A stretch of 64,000 bases of DNA from Beta vulgaris subsp. vulgaris (lineage: Eukaryota > Streptophyta > Magnoliopsida > Caryophyllales > Amaranthaceae). A program made the translations under genes and the position numbers. Shown one piece after another: positions 14,401-24,452 of the stretch (position 1 is its first letter; each line of letters opens with the position of its first letter). The notes beneath the pieces are model-generated. The model did no database searches. It was not told the DNA's origin and was given only the letters and a program-made list of their open reading frames with translations. Where the stretch lies: NCBI RefSeq assembly GCF_026745355.1, contig NC_079209.1, forward strand, positions 47,693,461-47,757,460, given 5' to 3'.

Positions 14401-15532
14401 GGTTTATTAAGGAAATCCATAATAGAAGAGCCACATTATGGGGTGAATGATGAAGCATTACAGCGAAAGGAAGTAGAATGTTTCTTGCATATGGTATTCA
14501 TTGTCTTAGGAAGGCTTATGACAAGGTAGACAGATGTTGTATGGTGATTGATGGGTAATGAAATAATGACAAAGAAGGGTATACCACATATATATATTGA
14601 CATAGTCAAGGACACATATCAAGAAATGAAAAACACATGTTAAGATATGTGGAACAGTAACAAATGATCGTCTTATTACAATTGGGCTACCCTGGGATGT
14701 GCATCATACACGTCGTTATCTCTTTGCAAGTCCACTAAGTATGATGCTTGTTGTTTGAGGATGACATTGTATTCTTAGGTGAGACTAGTCTACTAGAGAT
14801 AAGCTTAATGCTAAGTTGGAGCTTCAGAGACAAAAATTATAATCATGAGAGTTTAGGCTAAGGAGTAAGACCGAGTACACGGAGTGCCAATTTCGTACTC
14901 GGAGGGAGCCAAGAGAAGAGAACACTCCAGATTGATACTCTAGGGTTACAAGAGTTTTATCATAAGTTATACATTTTATAGAATAGCAACATTTTATAGA
15001 ATAGCAACATATTATATACTAATCAACGTCTTTAAACCAGATTTTCGGAACCTCTCACTTGAGTTCTTCAGCCAATTCATTTCAAAACCAGATGTTAATT
15101 TCCAATAAGCATGCTCATGAATACTCAAACAAGTACAATTTCCTACTATATCATAAAACAAAACAAGAAAATCCTAGCTTAAGTTCAAGAAAGCAATCTA
15201 CTAGCATTTGATTTCAAAAAAAAAAATTGCAAACTAGCACTTCATAACTTGAAAATTAAGATAAAGAAGTAGAAAACTTACAGCATCAGAATCAATTTGA
15301 GAGACAATTCGAATTCCATCGAGATTAACTAAAAGATCGCCGTCTCGAAATGTGCCACTTTGAGTTCTATCAAAAAAATCATAAAAAGAAATATGATGAT
15401 GATGATGCAGAAATAAATCAATGGAGTAATTGATGCAAATGAAGAAAAAGAAAAGACATACAGAAATTTAGCGAGAGAAACTTCGTCAGGAGGAACATCG
15501 AGCTTGAGATTAAAGCCGCCTTTGTTAGGCAT
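4757..15532 (-). CDS. Group A MAP kinase kinase (MKK1/MKK2/MKK6-like)
   Basis: Dual-specificity MAPK kinase that would phosphorylate the TxY loop of a MAPK in the cytoplasm or nucleus. Eight coding exons, minus strand: 15532-15462, 15366-15282, 12773-12636, 9310-9086, 8993-8811, 8686-8463, 7371-7326 and 4846-4757. All phases join, giving 353 codons, close to the family's ~350-360. Visible features: N-terminal NLKLDVP docking-like motif; SGTFRDGD at ~28-35, typical of MKK2-type proteins; P-loop GKGSGG at 76-81; catalytic lysine in FALK (98); HRDLKPSN at 189-196; DFG at 209-211; plant T-x5-T activation loop (T219, T225); APE across the exon 5/6 junction (234-236); LQKDP and HPFL; C-terminal DLASYFT segment. 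The start is the MPNKGG methionine, which matches the family N-terminus. The introns of 2.5, 3.3 and 2.5 kb are full of transposons, but no coding base appears damaged. The weak point is the donor at 8462, which abuts a (TC)n tract. Closest paralogue (MKK1 versus MKK2) is not resolved. Confidence 0.93.
4960..5210. mobile_element. Stowaway-type MITE in the last MAPKK intron
   Basis: The ends are near-perfect inverted copies: CTTCCTCCGTTTCTTAATAA at the left and the complement of CTACCTCCGTTTCTTAATAA at the right. A TA dinucleotide sits on each side (4958-4959 and 5211-5212). The CTCCCTCCGT-like terminus and TA target site are typical of Tc1/mariner-derived Stowaway MITEs. Confidence 0.88.
5280..5536. 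mobile_element. Second Stowaway-type MITE in the last MAPKK intron
   Basis: Inverted ends: CTTTCTCCGTTCTTTATCTA at the left, mirrored by ...TAAAAGAACAGAGGAAG at the right, with TTGCAACA matching inside. TA target duplications lie at 5278-5279 and 5537-5538. It is 257 bp long with no coding capacity. Confidence 0.85.
5578..6639. mobile_element. PIF/Harbinger-like non-autonomous TIR element with CTGAA arrays
   Basis: Terminal inverted repeat GGGCCTGTTCTC / GAGAACAGGCCC, flanked by TAA (5575-5577) and TAA (6640-6642). A 3-bp TAA target site fits PIF/Harbinger. Just inside both ends are arrays of the pentamer CTGAA (about 5602-5760 and 6470-6617). They have a higher-order unit of a few CTGAA copies followed by CTTATC or CTTATT. 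The two arrays are in direct, not inverted, orientation. The middle (about 5760-6470) is AT-rich with TAA microsatellite runs. No transposase is present. Confidence 0.75.
6306..6342. repeat. (TAA)n microsatellite
   Basis: Uninterrupted run of AAT/TAA triplets inside the Harbinger-like element; further short TAA runs lie at 6370-6390 and 6430-6440. Confidence 0.9.
8416..8461. repeat. (AG)n microsatellite abutting a splice donor
   Basis: About 22 AG dinucleotides on the plus strand, read as (TC)n in the MAPKK transcript. The repeat includes the second half of the inferred 5' splice site of the intron between exons 6 and 7, so the intron begins GTCTCTCTCT. Confidence 0.95.
10430..11110 (+). mobile_element. 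RTE-type LINE remnant (3' part of pol)
   Basis: Plus-strand, heavily frameshifted text resembling the C-terminal part of plant RTE-clade reverse transcriptases. A piece near 10455-10530 matches the 'RLSRTKTEYMECQF' type block. Around 10845-10930 the family's 'REKVGVA..EDK.RE.RLRWFGHV' region is still readable in pieces (RRKVGVAGY, then FVWGMW). It lies in the third long MAPKK intron. Confidence 0.55.
12121..12520. mobile_element. TAA-flanked MITE in a MAPKK intron
   Basis: Ends GAGCATGCAAAATGG and the complement of CCATTGTACATGCTC are imperfect inverted repeats. TAA lies on both sides (12118-12120 and 12521-12523), consistent with a PIF/Harbinger-derived MITE. The 400-bp interior has repeated GGAGA/CTCTCC motifs and no gene. 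Confidence 0.7.
14040..14960 (+). mobile_element. RTE-type LINE remnant (reverse transcriptase core)
   Basis: Decayed plus-strand reverse transcriptase. Recognisable pieces are QFG (about 14396), KAYDKVDR (near 14510), [18 protein letters not shown] (near 14574-14627), GLPWDV in place of the GLHQGS-type motif, [12 protein letters not shown] (near 14757) where the FADDI active-site block would be, and KTEYTECQF (near 14872). Many stops and shifts. It lies in the second long MAPKK intron and belongs to the same LINE type as the piece at 10430-11110. Confidence 0.65.
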
Positions 15533-15660
15533 ACTTGTTTTTGCTTAGCTAGCTGCAAAGAAGAAGCTTGAGGTTGAGGAGATAGAAAGAGCAAAGAGAG
15601 AAAGAGAGAAAGAGAGAGTGGAAAAGTCGTTGCGAAGTCGTGCTTGTTTATTTGATTTTC
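15533..15660 (-). promoter_or_regulatory. 5' UTR / promoter-proximal region of the MAPKK gene
   Basis: Upstream of the MAPKK start codon the minus strand is a (CT)-rich tract (about 15562-15620), as is common in plant 5' UTRs. No confident TATA box or transcription start could be placed. Confidence 0.4.
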
Positions 15661-15939
15661 CAGCGGAAAAATACGTTTGAAAGGTTGAATGAGAGAATTG
15701 GTGGGTTCAACTTCAACATGTCGCAGTAACGCAGCAACGTCTAAGAAAGTAACAATCAATATGTTCGCGATTTTAGTCGAATTGGTTGGATGTCCTCTTT
15801 TTATATTTTATCTCTGCGATAGAGGTTTGCCTTTGAAAAAAATGTCGCATAACATGAAATCATTTGCAAGGGATGAGACTCGATTTCATAATCTTTAAGA
15901 TAGAAGGTAATATCAATATTACTATACTATCACCAGTTG

Positions 15940-16130
15940 AGTGGCGGATCCAAAATATGTATTAAGTGGGGTCAAAATAAAATTACTACTTTTTAAAGGG
16001 TTCAAACAATCAAATTAATCATAATATTTACAAAATTCTCAAATTATATAAGGAAAAAATCCAAAATTTTCATATTTAAGTGGGGTCAACTGGCCCCACT
16101 AAGGCCAACATAGCTCCGCCCCTAGGCAGT
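15940..16130. mobile_element. Short MITE with GTGGCGGA-type ends
   Basis: Left end AGTGGCGGATCC and right end AGCTCCGCCCCT are imperfect inverted repeats. The inner motifs AGTGGGGTC (about 15964) and AGTGGGGTCAACTGGCCCCACT (about 16079) are repeated. The flanks share CAGTTG, but the exact duplication is ambiguous. The ends resemble those of the larger elements at 16978 and 36291. Confidence 0.55.
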
Positions 16131-16132
16131 TG

Positions 16133-16245
16133 TTCAACTAGGTTGCCCTCGTACAGGGCCACTCACCCAGAGGCCTAATTGCTTCCACCATGATTCGAAC
16201 ATTGATCTCCGATATAAAAGTTAGAAAGCCATACCATTAAATCCT
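16133..16245 (-). mobile_element. tRNA-derived SINE
   Basis: On the minus strand an A-box-like TTTAATGGTATGGC is followed about 35 bases later by a B-box-like GTTCGAATCATGG and a non-tRNA 3' part containing GTGGCCCTGTACGAGGGCAAC, reminiscent of Au-type plant SINEs. No clear target duplication was found. Confidence 0.5.
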
Positions 16246-17815
16246 ATAGTTTTTGATATCATGCGAATCAAATTAGCAACGAGAAAGAAATAAGTCTACC
16301 TTGTACATACACTGATACACATCCATCCAAGTAAGACGATAAAACTTGTAACTTCCTCTCACCATAGTGATGCAAAGTATTGCGGACAATATTATGTTCA
16401 AATTTCAATCAATCACAATATGGACTAGTACTCTAGATACTAGATAGTAGTACATAGAATAGAAGTAGGTGGTAATACTTTAACGCTCAATGCTCATCAC
16501 TTTTTCTCAAGTGGAGTGGCCTAGCACTTTGCATTAAAAAGTAGGAGTATATAATTGGAAGAATCATACGCTAATCGCGCTAATACAACTCTTAAGAACT
16601 TAGTTGAGCTAATATTATATTCCCTAATGAACTGTCAACTGGCTTTTAAAAATTTTATCAAGTATAATGTCCTGTCTAGCATCCGAAATTGTACGGAAAA
16701 TTAACAATTTTTTAAACCATCTTTAAACAATTCGATAGGCTTGAAAATTTTACATACCTAAATAATATCTTTAAATAGATTAAATAAGCTTTTTTTTAAT
16801 CAGAAAAAAAAAATTAGGTGGTGTCTACAGAAAGAATACGCACTAAAGCATTTTGAAGGATGGTTATAACTTACAACCTTATATAAAAGAGAGCACTAAA
16901 TAACACAAGTGAAAGCTCTATCGTGACACGCCTTCTCCCCGAGCCCAAACAAAGACACCTTATTATAACCCGTCAAGCAGTGGCGGAGCTACACGTGGTC
17001 CCTGTTGGTCACGTGACCAACTATTATTTTGGAAAAAAAAAATAAAACTCTCTCTCCTTCACTGACCAAAAAAATCAAACGCTGCCCCCTTTCTCTCTCT
17101 CACGTCTCTTTCTCTTCCTCTCTCCTTCAACCTCAAATTGTTAACTAAAATTATTGAATTTTGTTTACATCAATATCCTTTTTCTTTCAAATCTTCAACT
17201 AAAATTATCATCTAGCCTTGATCTACCGATTGATACCCGTTTTGCATTTTTTAGAGATAAAAATTATCATTCAAAACCCTAGAATTTGGGGAAAAACTCG
17301 TGTGTTGCCGGTTTGGTGTCGTAACTATGGTGAATTGGTGATTGGTGAAACTCGCAAAATTCTTCTTCTTCGAATCGTCCTCTTGAATCTGCTATTTTTC
17401 ACAGGTTAGGTTTTTCGTTTTACATAATTTTTTTGAAATTAGATGATTTTGATTCGAGAATACTTGAATTTGTTGTTAAATTAATTGATTTGGTTGTTGA
17501 TTTTATTGAATGAATTGGAGGCCTTGTCAAAATTTTAGTTTCATGGATTTAGGGTTCTGATTTTGCATTAAATTTTCATTGATTTTTCGCTCAATTTATG
17601 CTTCGATTTGTTGTATTTGAAGTTTGGTTTGGTTATTCTAAAGAAAATCTTTGAAATTTCACAACTATTCTATCGAAAAATCCATCTCTTTCACTTCAAT
17701 TCGACAGCCATGGTGACACCATTGATAAGAATCTGAAGAAAAAATGTTGTCGGTTCGGTAACTTTTTAGTCTGATATAATTATGGTAAGTAATGTACAAA
17801 TGCTGAATGTTGCAG

Positions 17816-18039
17816 GTTGAGCTTAAAGAAGGACCTCTGACGGAGTTCAGCCATGAGATGGAACCCTTCCTACGCAAGCAAGGGTTGCCTGTTCGATTAA
17901 ATAAAGGTCTGCTTACTTCCAGTTATTAGGAGGCTAGAAGGTTTTCGTTATATCCCCCATTCAGTGGACGGAGAAAGAAAGATGTAGATGTTGATTGAAT
18001 TTTTTTATGGCAGGTGTGGTGGAGCTTATCTCAGACTTG
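17816..18039 (+). pseudogene. Captured MRT4-like (ribosome assembly factor) gene fragment
   Basis: An acceptor TTGCAG at 17810-17815 leads into 17816-17906, encoding 30 codons that resemble plant mRNA turnover protein 4 (the uL10/P0-like nucleolar factor of 60S assembly). Readable motifs are LKEGPLTEFSHEMEPFLRKQ and GLPVRLNK. A GT donor follows. The next exon starts at 18014 after an AG and continues in phase (GVVELISDL). Similarity then ends abruptly near 18039, where the real protein would continue with a DFVVCEEG-like block. Only the exon 17816-17906, the start of the next exon and the intron between them are present, inside a TIR element, so this is a transduplicated fragment and not a gene. 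Confidence 0.75.
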
Positions 18040-19464
18040 CTTATTTTCGTCGTATTTTTGATCCGTCTCTTGCTTATAATTCTATACTTTGTTGTTTGCT
18101 ATCCTTTTCTTATGATTTTTGGCCTTTTCATGTTGTAGCTATGCTCTGATATTGGGGGTATTTTATGATTTTTGTTGATATATTAATAGTTTGATGTGAT
18201 TATTTGTGGAGATAAAGTAATTTCACTCGGAATCGTGTACATTGCAAGTTTAGAGCAATTGTAACTAGCATATGGTGTTAGCCTTGGTTCTGTAGTTGCA
18301 AGTTAAGTTGTTGTTTTTTTCTTTTAGCTGAATTTATGTCGTACCCATTTTTAAAATTTTAATGTTGAGGTTTTCCATCCCTGTACCTAGTGGTGTCAAT
18401 TCAATTAACCAGTTCAGTTCTGGTTCAAACCAAACAGTTCAGTTTACTTCAGTTCAGTTAATTCAGTTCGTTTTTTCCAGCTTAATTGATTCAGTTCAAA
18501 CTTTTTCGGTTTCAGTTTCAATCCATACAGTTAATTCAATTTTCAGTTAAGTTCGGTTCAGTTTACAGTTTTCTTTTGGTTTGACCCATACAGTTTTGGT
18601 TTAAACAGTTGACTTTTTATCGAATACTATCAGTTAAACAATTATTTTCAGTTCGGATTCAGTTAATTTCGATTTCTTAAGGAAACCCGCATCGACTCGG
18701 GTGAAACTTGATATCGGTTATGTTGTGTACATCTTTTCACTTCGGGTCTCGCTTCGGGTCGAGGCATTATTCATTGTAGGAAATTCCAACTCGTTTGGAC
18801 TTTTATCACATAAGAGACGTATCTATATTTGTCTATGAAAGCGCATTTTGAAGTTGCCATATATTCTGTAAAATTATCTTATTAAAGGTTCAATATTTGG
18901 CTGATATTGATAAATTCAATTTCAAATTCTTCCTTATTCTATAGTTTTCCAATGTGTAACTATCAATGATGAATTGGTGATTGGTTGTGGTCAAAGGTTA
19001 AGATGATGATTGATAATGATGAATTAGTTTATAAATCATTTAATGTAAGTGGTTAATCATGAGGTTGATTGTCTTCCAATGTATAATGGAATTTGAAACA
19101 AAAAACATCTACTTAAGTAATCCAAGTATTTATTATTGTACATAATGAATGTGCCAACGATAGCCGCTAAGCTAATTCAAGATAACAATACGATATTTGA
19201 GTTGATCCATTCCAGGTATGATCGTTAGTGGACATTTTATAACCGGGTTTGCGCATGTCGTATTTGGGTTTCATGTACGCTTGGGTTGAGTCAAATGTAT
19301 CGGGGTTGAATCATTAATGGCCTTAGTTCGATCTATGTGAAGCATCGGGTCATTTACTATTGAACGCCAATTCAACTTTGGTTAACTTCTGATCGGCTCA
19401 TTTTGATTTGTTATGGATTTTGTAAATGACTCATATTATTAAAAGGATTAAGATCGATATATAT

Positions 19465-19520
19465 ATGTGTGTGTGTGTGTGCGTGTGTATGTGTGTGTGC
19501 GTGTGTATGTGTGTGTGTGC
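19465..19520. repeat. (GT)n microsatellite with GC/TA interruptions
   Basis: Run of GT dinucleotides at the end of the block shared with E2, where a short CACACA run occupies the matching position (48762-48772). Confidence 0.9.
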
Positions 19521-19621
19521 GATAAATATATGGATGATAACAAAAAAACTAATAAAAATACAAATGATAACAGTAATTGTAACAATGTTGACTATAGCAA
19601 TAGCAATACAAATAAGAACAT

Positions 19622-19660
19622 GGACACTAACAATAACAATAACAATAACAATAACAATAG
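19622..19660. repeat. (AACAAT)n short tandem repeat in E1
   Basis: Tandem AACAAT hexamers. E2 has the complementary TATTGT run at about 48363-48388 in the corresponding position. Confidence 0.8.
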
Positions 19661-21239
19661 AAGTATTAATATTAATAGTAGCAACAATGCTAATAATAGC
19701 AATTACAATAACAAACATGTAACGCGGTATATATGTATTATGTTCTGACTGTATATGATAAAGTATAAACAAATATTTTATCAATATGTTTAATCATTTT
19801 AGTATTGTACATTGGTATTGAAATAATTGTAAAACCATTCGAATACTATATTGATTATAAATTAGTACAACGACTCTTGATATATTATAATACTATAGCA
19901 AATGACAATCGTGTGTTTACAACAACGATTCAAATGAGGCTTAAGTAATTATCACGAGAGTTCATATTTCGTACAATAATAGTAATAAACATAACAACAA
20001 TTTATATAAATGATAGTAAACATAACAACCATAAGTCAATAAGTTAACAAGTACTTACTATATACTAACTTGTTAACAACGAAGTATATGTTAACTTAGC
20101 ATTTAGTTAGTTACTCACTTGGACTTATACACCAACTCAGTAACTCACTAACTTGTTCCTAGATAACTGAAGAAGTTGTTACTAAACAAGATTAATGAAT
20201 GTATCAATATAGATTATAAGCTAATTTAAGATAATAGTACACTATTTTAGCTAATTCAATATAATAGTACACTATTTTGGCTCTTACTAAACGGTTCATA
20301 TGAGAAAAACCACGTTACAATTACTTATCTTGCAAAAAAGGGCTCGATTTTATTACACGATTCACAATAATCGAAGCATCATTAGATTAGATTAATTGAC
20401 TTTCGTTAAGTTAAGGTTCACATAAATCAAATGATCATAAGATTGATTTTCTTTGACATTAATCAAAACCATCAAAAGATTAACCGTCTTTCACCCTTCA
20501 CGTTACAAGGTTCTTTATACAAGATAGGGCTCGATCATCGATGTTTTTACACAATTATAACAATAATAAAAAGTCTCAACTCTATTTGATTATCCGTATC
20601 TTAAGTTGCTATACATATCTTATTGGTGTTACGGATTACGCTATTACAACTTTGCCTTAACAGTTTCACTTCATTTATAATGATCTTTACATGAATCAAC
20701 TTGTTTAAAATTAGAAATACTAATTATTCTTCTAAAGTTTATAATTTTTGTTAATTTATAATATTAATAATAGTTTCAGATCAATATGATTTAATTCTCA
20801 ATTTAAATAGCTACCCACCCATTGTAGATGGGTCTAATAATAGTTTAGGAATTTAAGTAGATTACTAATTACTAAACAAATCAATATTAGAAGTCTAAAA
20901 TTATAAATTTAGAAATTAAAAAATAGAATACTTAATCTTAACCATTGATTTGAGAAATATAAAAATTCAACCATTGATATTTTGAAATCCATGTGCTTGG
21001 TCACTCTCAATGCTCATTGGTCAAAAAAATAAATCAAGGATCATGAATTGAGACCATTGATTAGCCAATATCAAATCTGAGCCCTTCATTTCTTTACTCT
21101 CTAACCTAGTAACTTTAGAACTCTAGACTCTTTACTCAAAAATCTCAGCCCTTCATTCTAAAATCCAACGATTGAGATTAAGTGATTAATCCTAAAATCT
21201 AACCCTACAATCCATCCTATATCAACCCCCTTTTCAGTT

Positions 21240-22340
21240 CCTCCCCCATTTCGCCACTTTCTAAACCCTAATCTCAATGTCTCTCTTTGCAATTCAAATC
21301 TACACCAACTCTCACAAAAACCCTAACCATTCGTCTTCTTCGAACCAAAACTACCAGAGATTCAAATGAGGAATCACATTATCTATACACATTTCGATGA
21401 GTTAGGTGAAGTATCAGACGGCGAAAAATAACGGCAAGAAGAATCCAGATAGCGAAAGCGAAAGTTTCCGGTAGATCATGATATCTTCGACAACGAACCT
21501 TCTAGGTAACTTTCTCTCTCTTATTCACCATCATTCTTTAAATTTCTCTGTTTCGAATTTGCTGGTTGATTTATTGTATTGTTACCGTTTCTGTTGGTTT
21601 GCAGAAATTCGGCTCAAGTATAGCGAGATCGAAGGTAATTTTTCGCGCTGCATCAGATCGGAGAGAAAGTTGAACGAGATGGTCTGAAGGAGGAAACGAT
21701 TTCTAGGTCTATTTTTGTTCTTTAATTGTTGAGATTCTGAATTGAAATTATGTTTGAGTGTTACATACCTAATTGTGGTCATCCATCTTGGATGAATAAT
21801 TTTTTACAAAGTGAAACCTGACGCAATCAATGCCAAAGTTTATGTGCTATAAATTATGTACCATGGGGTTCTATATCATCCCGTATATCTTTTTGGGTGC
21901 TTGCTACAATATGTTAAAAAAAATTCAGAATTAATCGCTGAAAGTCAGAAATCTCATAATGATAAAGAAATAAGGCTAGTATATAGGGGTGATTGTTTTA
22001 TGTGCATAAAATTATTAGCAATGTTACCACTCTAATCTGAACTAATTGCCGAGATTATTTCTTCATATAATCAAGCGATTCTTGTTTCTACTAATGAACA
22101 AAAGTGGAGTTATTGAAGTTAATTTCTTATTTCATGCGTGTGTTTGTCGTATGATTCTTCTTCCTTGCATATTGAAATTTTGTTTGTAAGAATGACTTAA
22201 GAAGTGGTTGAAACAAGAAATATTCCATGATTGTTTTATTGTCAAGGACTTTCTTCTATATTTTTATTTGTATCTTAACAATATTTTTTATTTCTTGTAG
22301 GTGAAAAAAGGGTGGTTAATACTATGAAGCAGCAGAAGCA
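21240..22340 (+). other. Transcript-like, apparently non-coding region inside E1
   Basis: A CT-rich leader (CTAAACCCTAATCTC, about 21261) is followed by several GT...AG pairs with strong splice-site context: donor TAGGTAAC at about 21504 with acceptor TTTGCAG at about 21605; donor AAGGTAAT at about 21635 with acceptor TTGTAG at about 22301. No open frame of useful length spans them and no known domain is seen. It may be the decayed 5' end of an element gene or a captured gene. Confidence 0.3.
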
Positions 22341-23026
22341 TTAGGATTAGTATTTAAAGTATTTTGTAAATTTTAACTTTTCTTTTGCATCAAGATTGGG
22401 CTACTTTCTAGTTATCAATGTCGGGATTTGTTAGTAGCAAACAAATTTTATGTATAGATATTAAATTGAATATCAATAATATTTCGTTATTCCTATATTA
22501 TATCGCATTGTTTGTAGCTATTTATGAAAGATAAGTATTTTGGCATTTTAAGTTTTTAACCTACAACTTGTGTATTACTCCATCAAATCTCAATTTTAAA
22601 ACATAAAAGATAAGTCAATGGGAAAAAAGTCTAATTATAACCGTTATATCAGTGTGTTATAAGTTTCTTTGTGTGTATAAGTTTCAAAAACATGTAGGAT
22701 GATCTCTTTAGATATTTCTTAATATATGTTAAAACTTATTCTTTTTGGCAAATTCTTTCAACTTTTTAGGTCATATATACAAACTTTAATAATACCATTT
22801 GATTTACCTTTAAAATAACGTACAATGGACAACTTAATAAAAAAACAACCACGTGGGGATTGAAATATTGAATATTGGGGGTTTCAAATTTAAATGAGGT
22901 ATTTACAAATGATAGAGATCTTAATTATGTATTTATGTCTTGATAAATAATATTTGTCAATTACTTTGACCAAATAAAGTGACGAAATATTTTCTATTCA
23001 AAAATTATATAAATTGAAGGATAGAT

Positions 23027-23150
23027 TTTTTTTTGATCCATATGAGCCACGAAGGCGGTACAAAGTACAAAGAAGGGGAGGGGGGATTCGAACCTGTGAC
23101 CTATCGTTCACAGCACCTCAATCTTAACCACTAGGCCAAGACATCCTTGG
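23027..23150 (-). mobile_element. tRNA-derived SINE inside E1
   Basis: On the minus strand: A box TGGCCTAGTGGTTAAG, B box GGTTCGAATCC, then a short unrelated body and an A-rich tail (T run on the plus strand). A 19-bp target duplication, TATAAATTGAAGGATAGAT, flanks it at 23008-23026 and 23151-23169. It is nearly identical to the copy at 43246-43372. Confidence 0.9.
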
Positions 23151-23708
23151 TATAAATTGAAGGATAGATCACATTGTATTTATATGTCTTAGTTTTACAT
23201 CTGGATTATAAGATAATTCTACGTCTTATTAGGTTTATGTAGATCTAGAATTTATAAGGTTTTTTTGGTAATAGTTTTTTATAGTTTAAAATTGTTTTAT
23301 TCAGTTTGATTCGGTTCAGTTAAAACAGTTTTATTCAGTTTGATTCAGTTCAGTTAAAAACAGTTTGAAACAGTTTTCAGTTATATTCAGTTCATTTTCA
23401 GTTCAGTTCAGTTCAGTTTAAATCGGTTTTTCGTGCATTTAATTTCAGTTTGGTATGTTTTCGGTTAAGTTTCAGTTCAGTTAATTGCAGTTTACTTTAT
23501 TCTGATTGACTTATTGGTTTTTGACTTTTCAGTTATGGATCAATTCAGTTCAATTTATTCAGTTCAGTTGATCAACCGTTTGCAGTTTAACCATCGGTTT
23601 TCAACGAAACTGACAGTACTACCTGTACCTATCCGGCCGTCCCTATATCTGTTTCCGTGCTACCTAGAGTGTGACCAACTATTCTCAGATTCCTGGATCC
23701 GCCACTGC

Positions 23709-24067
23709 CTAGAGGAAGTCAAAGTTGTTCACTATTGTGCAAACGTAAGTAAAATTCCCATTTTGTCTATCTATAACTTCTATTTTTCTTGGGGCATTCT
23801 TTTTGAATGGATAGTATATACTTCCAATAATACAAATACTTTGAATGTATACAGGGTTCAAAGCCCTGGAGGTATACAGGAAAAGAAGAAAACATGGATA
23901 GAGAAGACATAAAATTGCTGGTAAACAAATGGTTGGACATATATAACGATGAATCCCTTGATTACAAGCCTGAAGTTGAGGCTCATCGTCGGAAGTTGCA
24001 ACCTTTCAAGGCGGCGCTATCGGAGGCTGGTGTTCTTCACTATGTTTCCGCCCCATCTGCTGCCTAG
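23709..24067 (+). pseudogene. Truncated galactinol synthase, last two exons
   Basis: Galactinol synthase (GT8 family) makes galactinol from UDP-galactose and myo-inositol for raffinose-family oligosaccharides. Here only the 3' end remains. Exon 23709-23744 encodes LEEVKVVHYCAN. Then comes a GTAAGT donor, an intron, and exon 23855-24067 from ATACAG. The joined frame reads GSKPWRYTGKEENM and KWLDIYNDESLDYK, and ends in the family's hallmark APSAA just before TAG. These are 82 codons of the usual ~330. The catalytic DxD region and the start are absent. The coding text begins two bases after the TIR of the element ending at 23707, and the missing part is not on the other side of that element. The remaining frame is intact, so the truncation may be recent. 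Confidence 0.85.
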
Positions 24068-24452
24068 AACGAGCTCCCTAGTGGATATCCATCTTCTTTT
24101 TTGTTGTACAAATTTTTTGTTGAGGTTTCTTTTTGTTTGGCTTTTGTTTATGTTTGTTATGTAAAAAGATGAACTAGAAAATAGTCTCCCTTGATATCTC
24201 TTTCTCTTACTATTCTGTAAGCTTTGGAATTTGTGAAAATATTGTAAAAATTATGCGAGTATGCAAGTATGCAACTATATATTAATGAAAGGGGAAAAAA
24301 TGTCTTATGGTTTATATTGTATTTGATCAACTTATAGTTATCATCTCCTGCCTAGAGGTTTTTAGCTCGGGTTTAAAGGGTCGATGATCTGAATCATTTT
24401 GCGAGTTTAATACAATGTAGATAATCGTAGATAATAATGTGGTTTATCTATT

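Larger units (their letters stand above)
18388..23621 (+). mobile_element. Large non-autonomous hAT-type element E1
   Basis: The ends are TAGTGGTGTCA and the complement TGACAGTACTA. They are flanked by a perfect 8-bp duplication, CCTGTACC (18380-18387 and 23622-23629), as expected for hAT. TTCAG/CAGTT pentamer arrays lie inside both ends in the same orientation (about 18405-18665 and 23290-23590). The interior has no transposase. It contains a block at 19200-19545 that matches E2 (49045-48725, reversed), a GT microsatellite, an AACAAT-like run and a region at 21240-22340 that looks like an exon-intron transcript. It is inserted in the element at 16978-23707 and was itself hit by a SINE. Confidence 0.8.
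16978..23707. mobile_element. TIR element (CAGTGGCGGA ends) split by a nested hAT insertion
   Basis: The left end CAGTGGCGGAGCTAC matches the complement of the right end (CAGTGGCGGATCCAG). Shared subterminal text (GTGACCAACTATT) lies about 50 bases from the left end and about 45 bases from the right end. Without the nested element at 18388-23621 it would be about 1.5 kb. It carries exons of an MRT4-like gene (17816-18039) and has no transposase. I found no target-site duplication. The right end touches a truncated galactinol synthase exon, so one flank has been rearranged. The superfamily is probably hAT but is not proven. Confidence 0.6.

Noticed and set aside
19426..19784. Open frames of Cys-Val, Ile-Thr or Asn repeats
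   Set aside because: They are translations of GT and AACAAT microsatellites inside E1.
23040..23145. tRNA gene on the minus strand
   Set aside because: Only A and B boxes are present, without a folded cloverleaf; the A-rich tail and target duplications make it a SINE. The same applies at 43246-43372.
16978..24067. Idea that MRT4-like and galactinol synthase pieces form one chimeric gene
   Set aside because: They are 5.7 kb apart, separated by TIRs and a nested hAT element; no continuous frame or splice path was seen.
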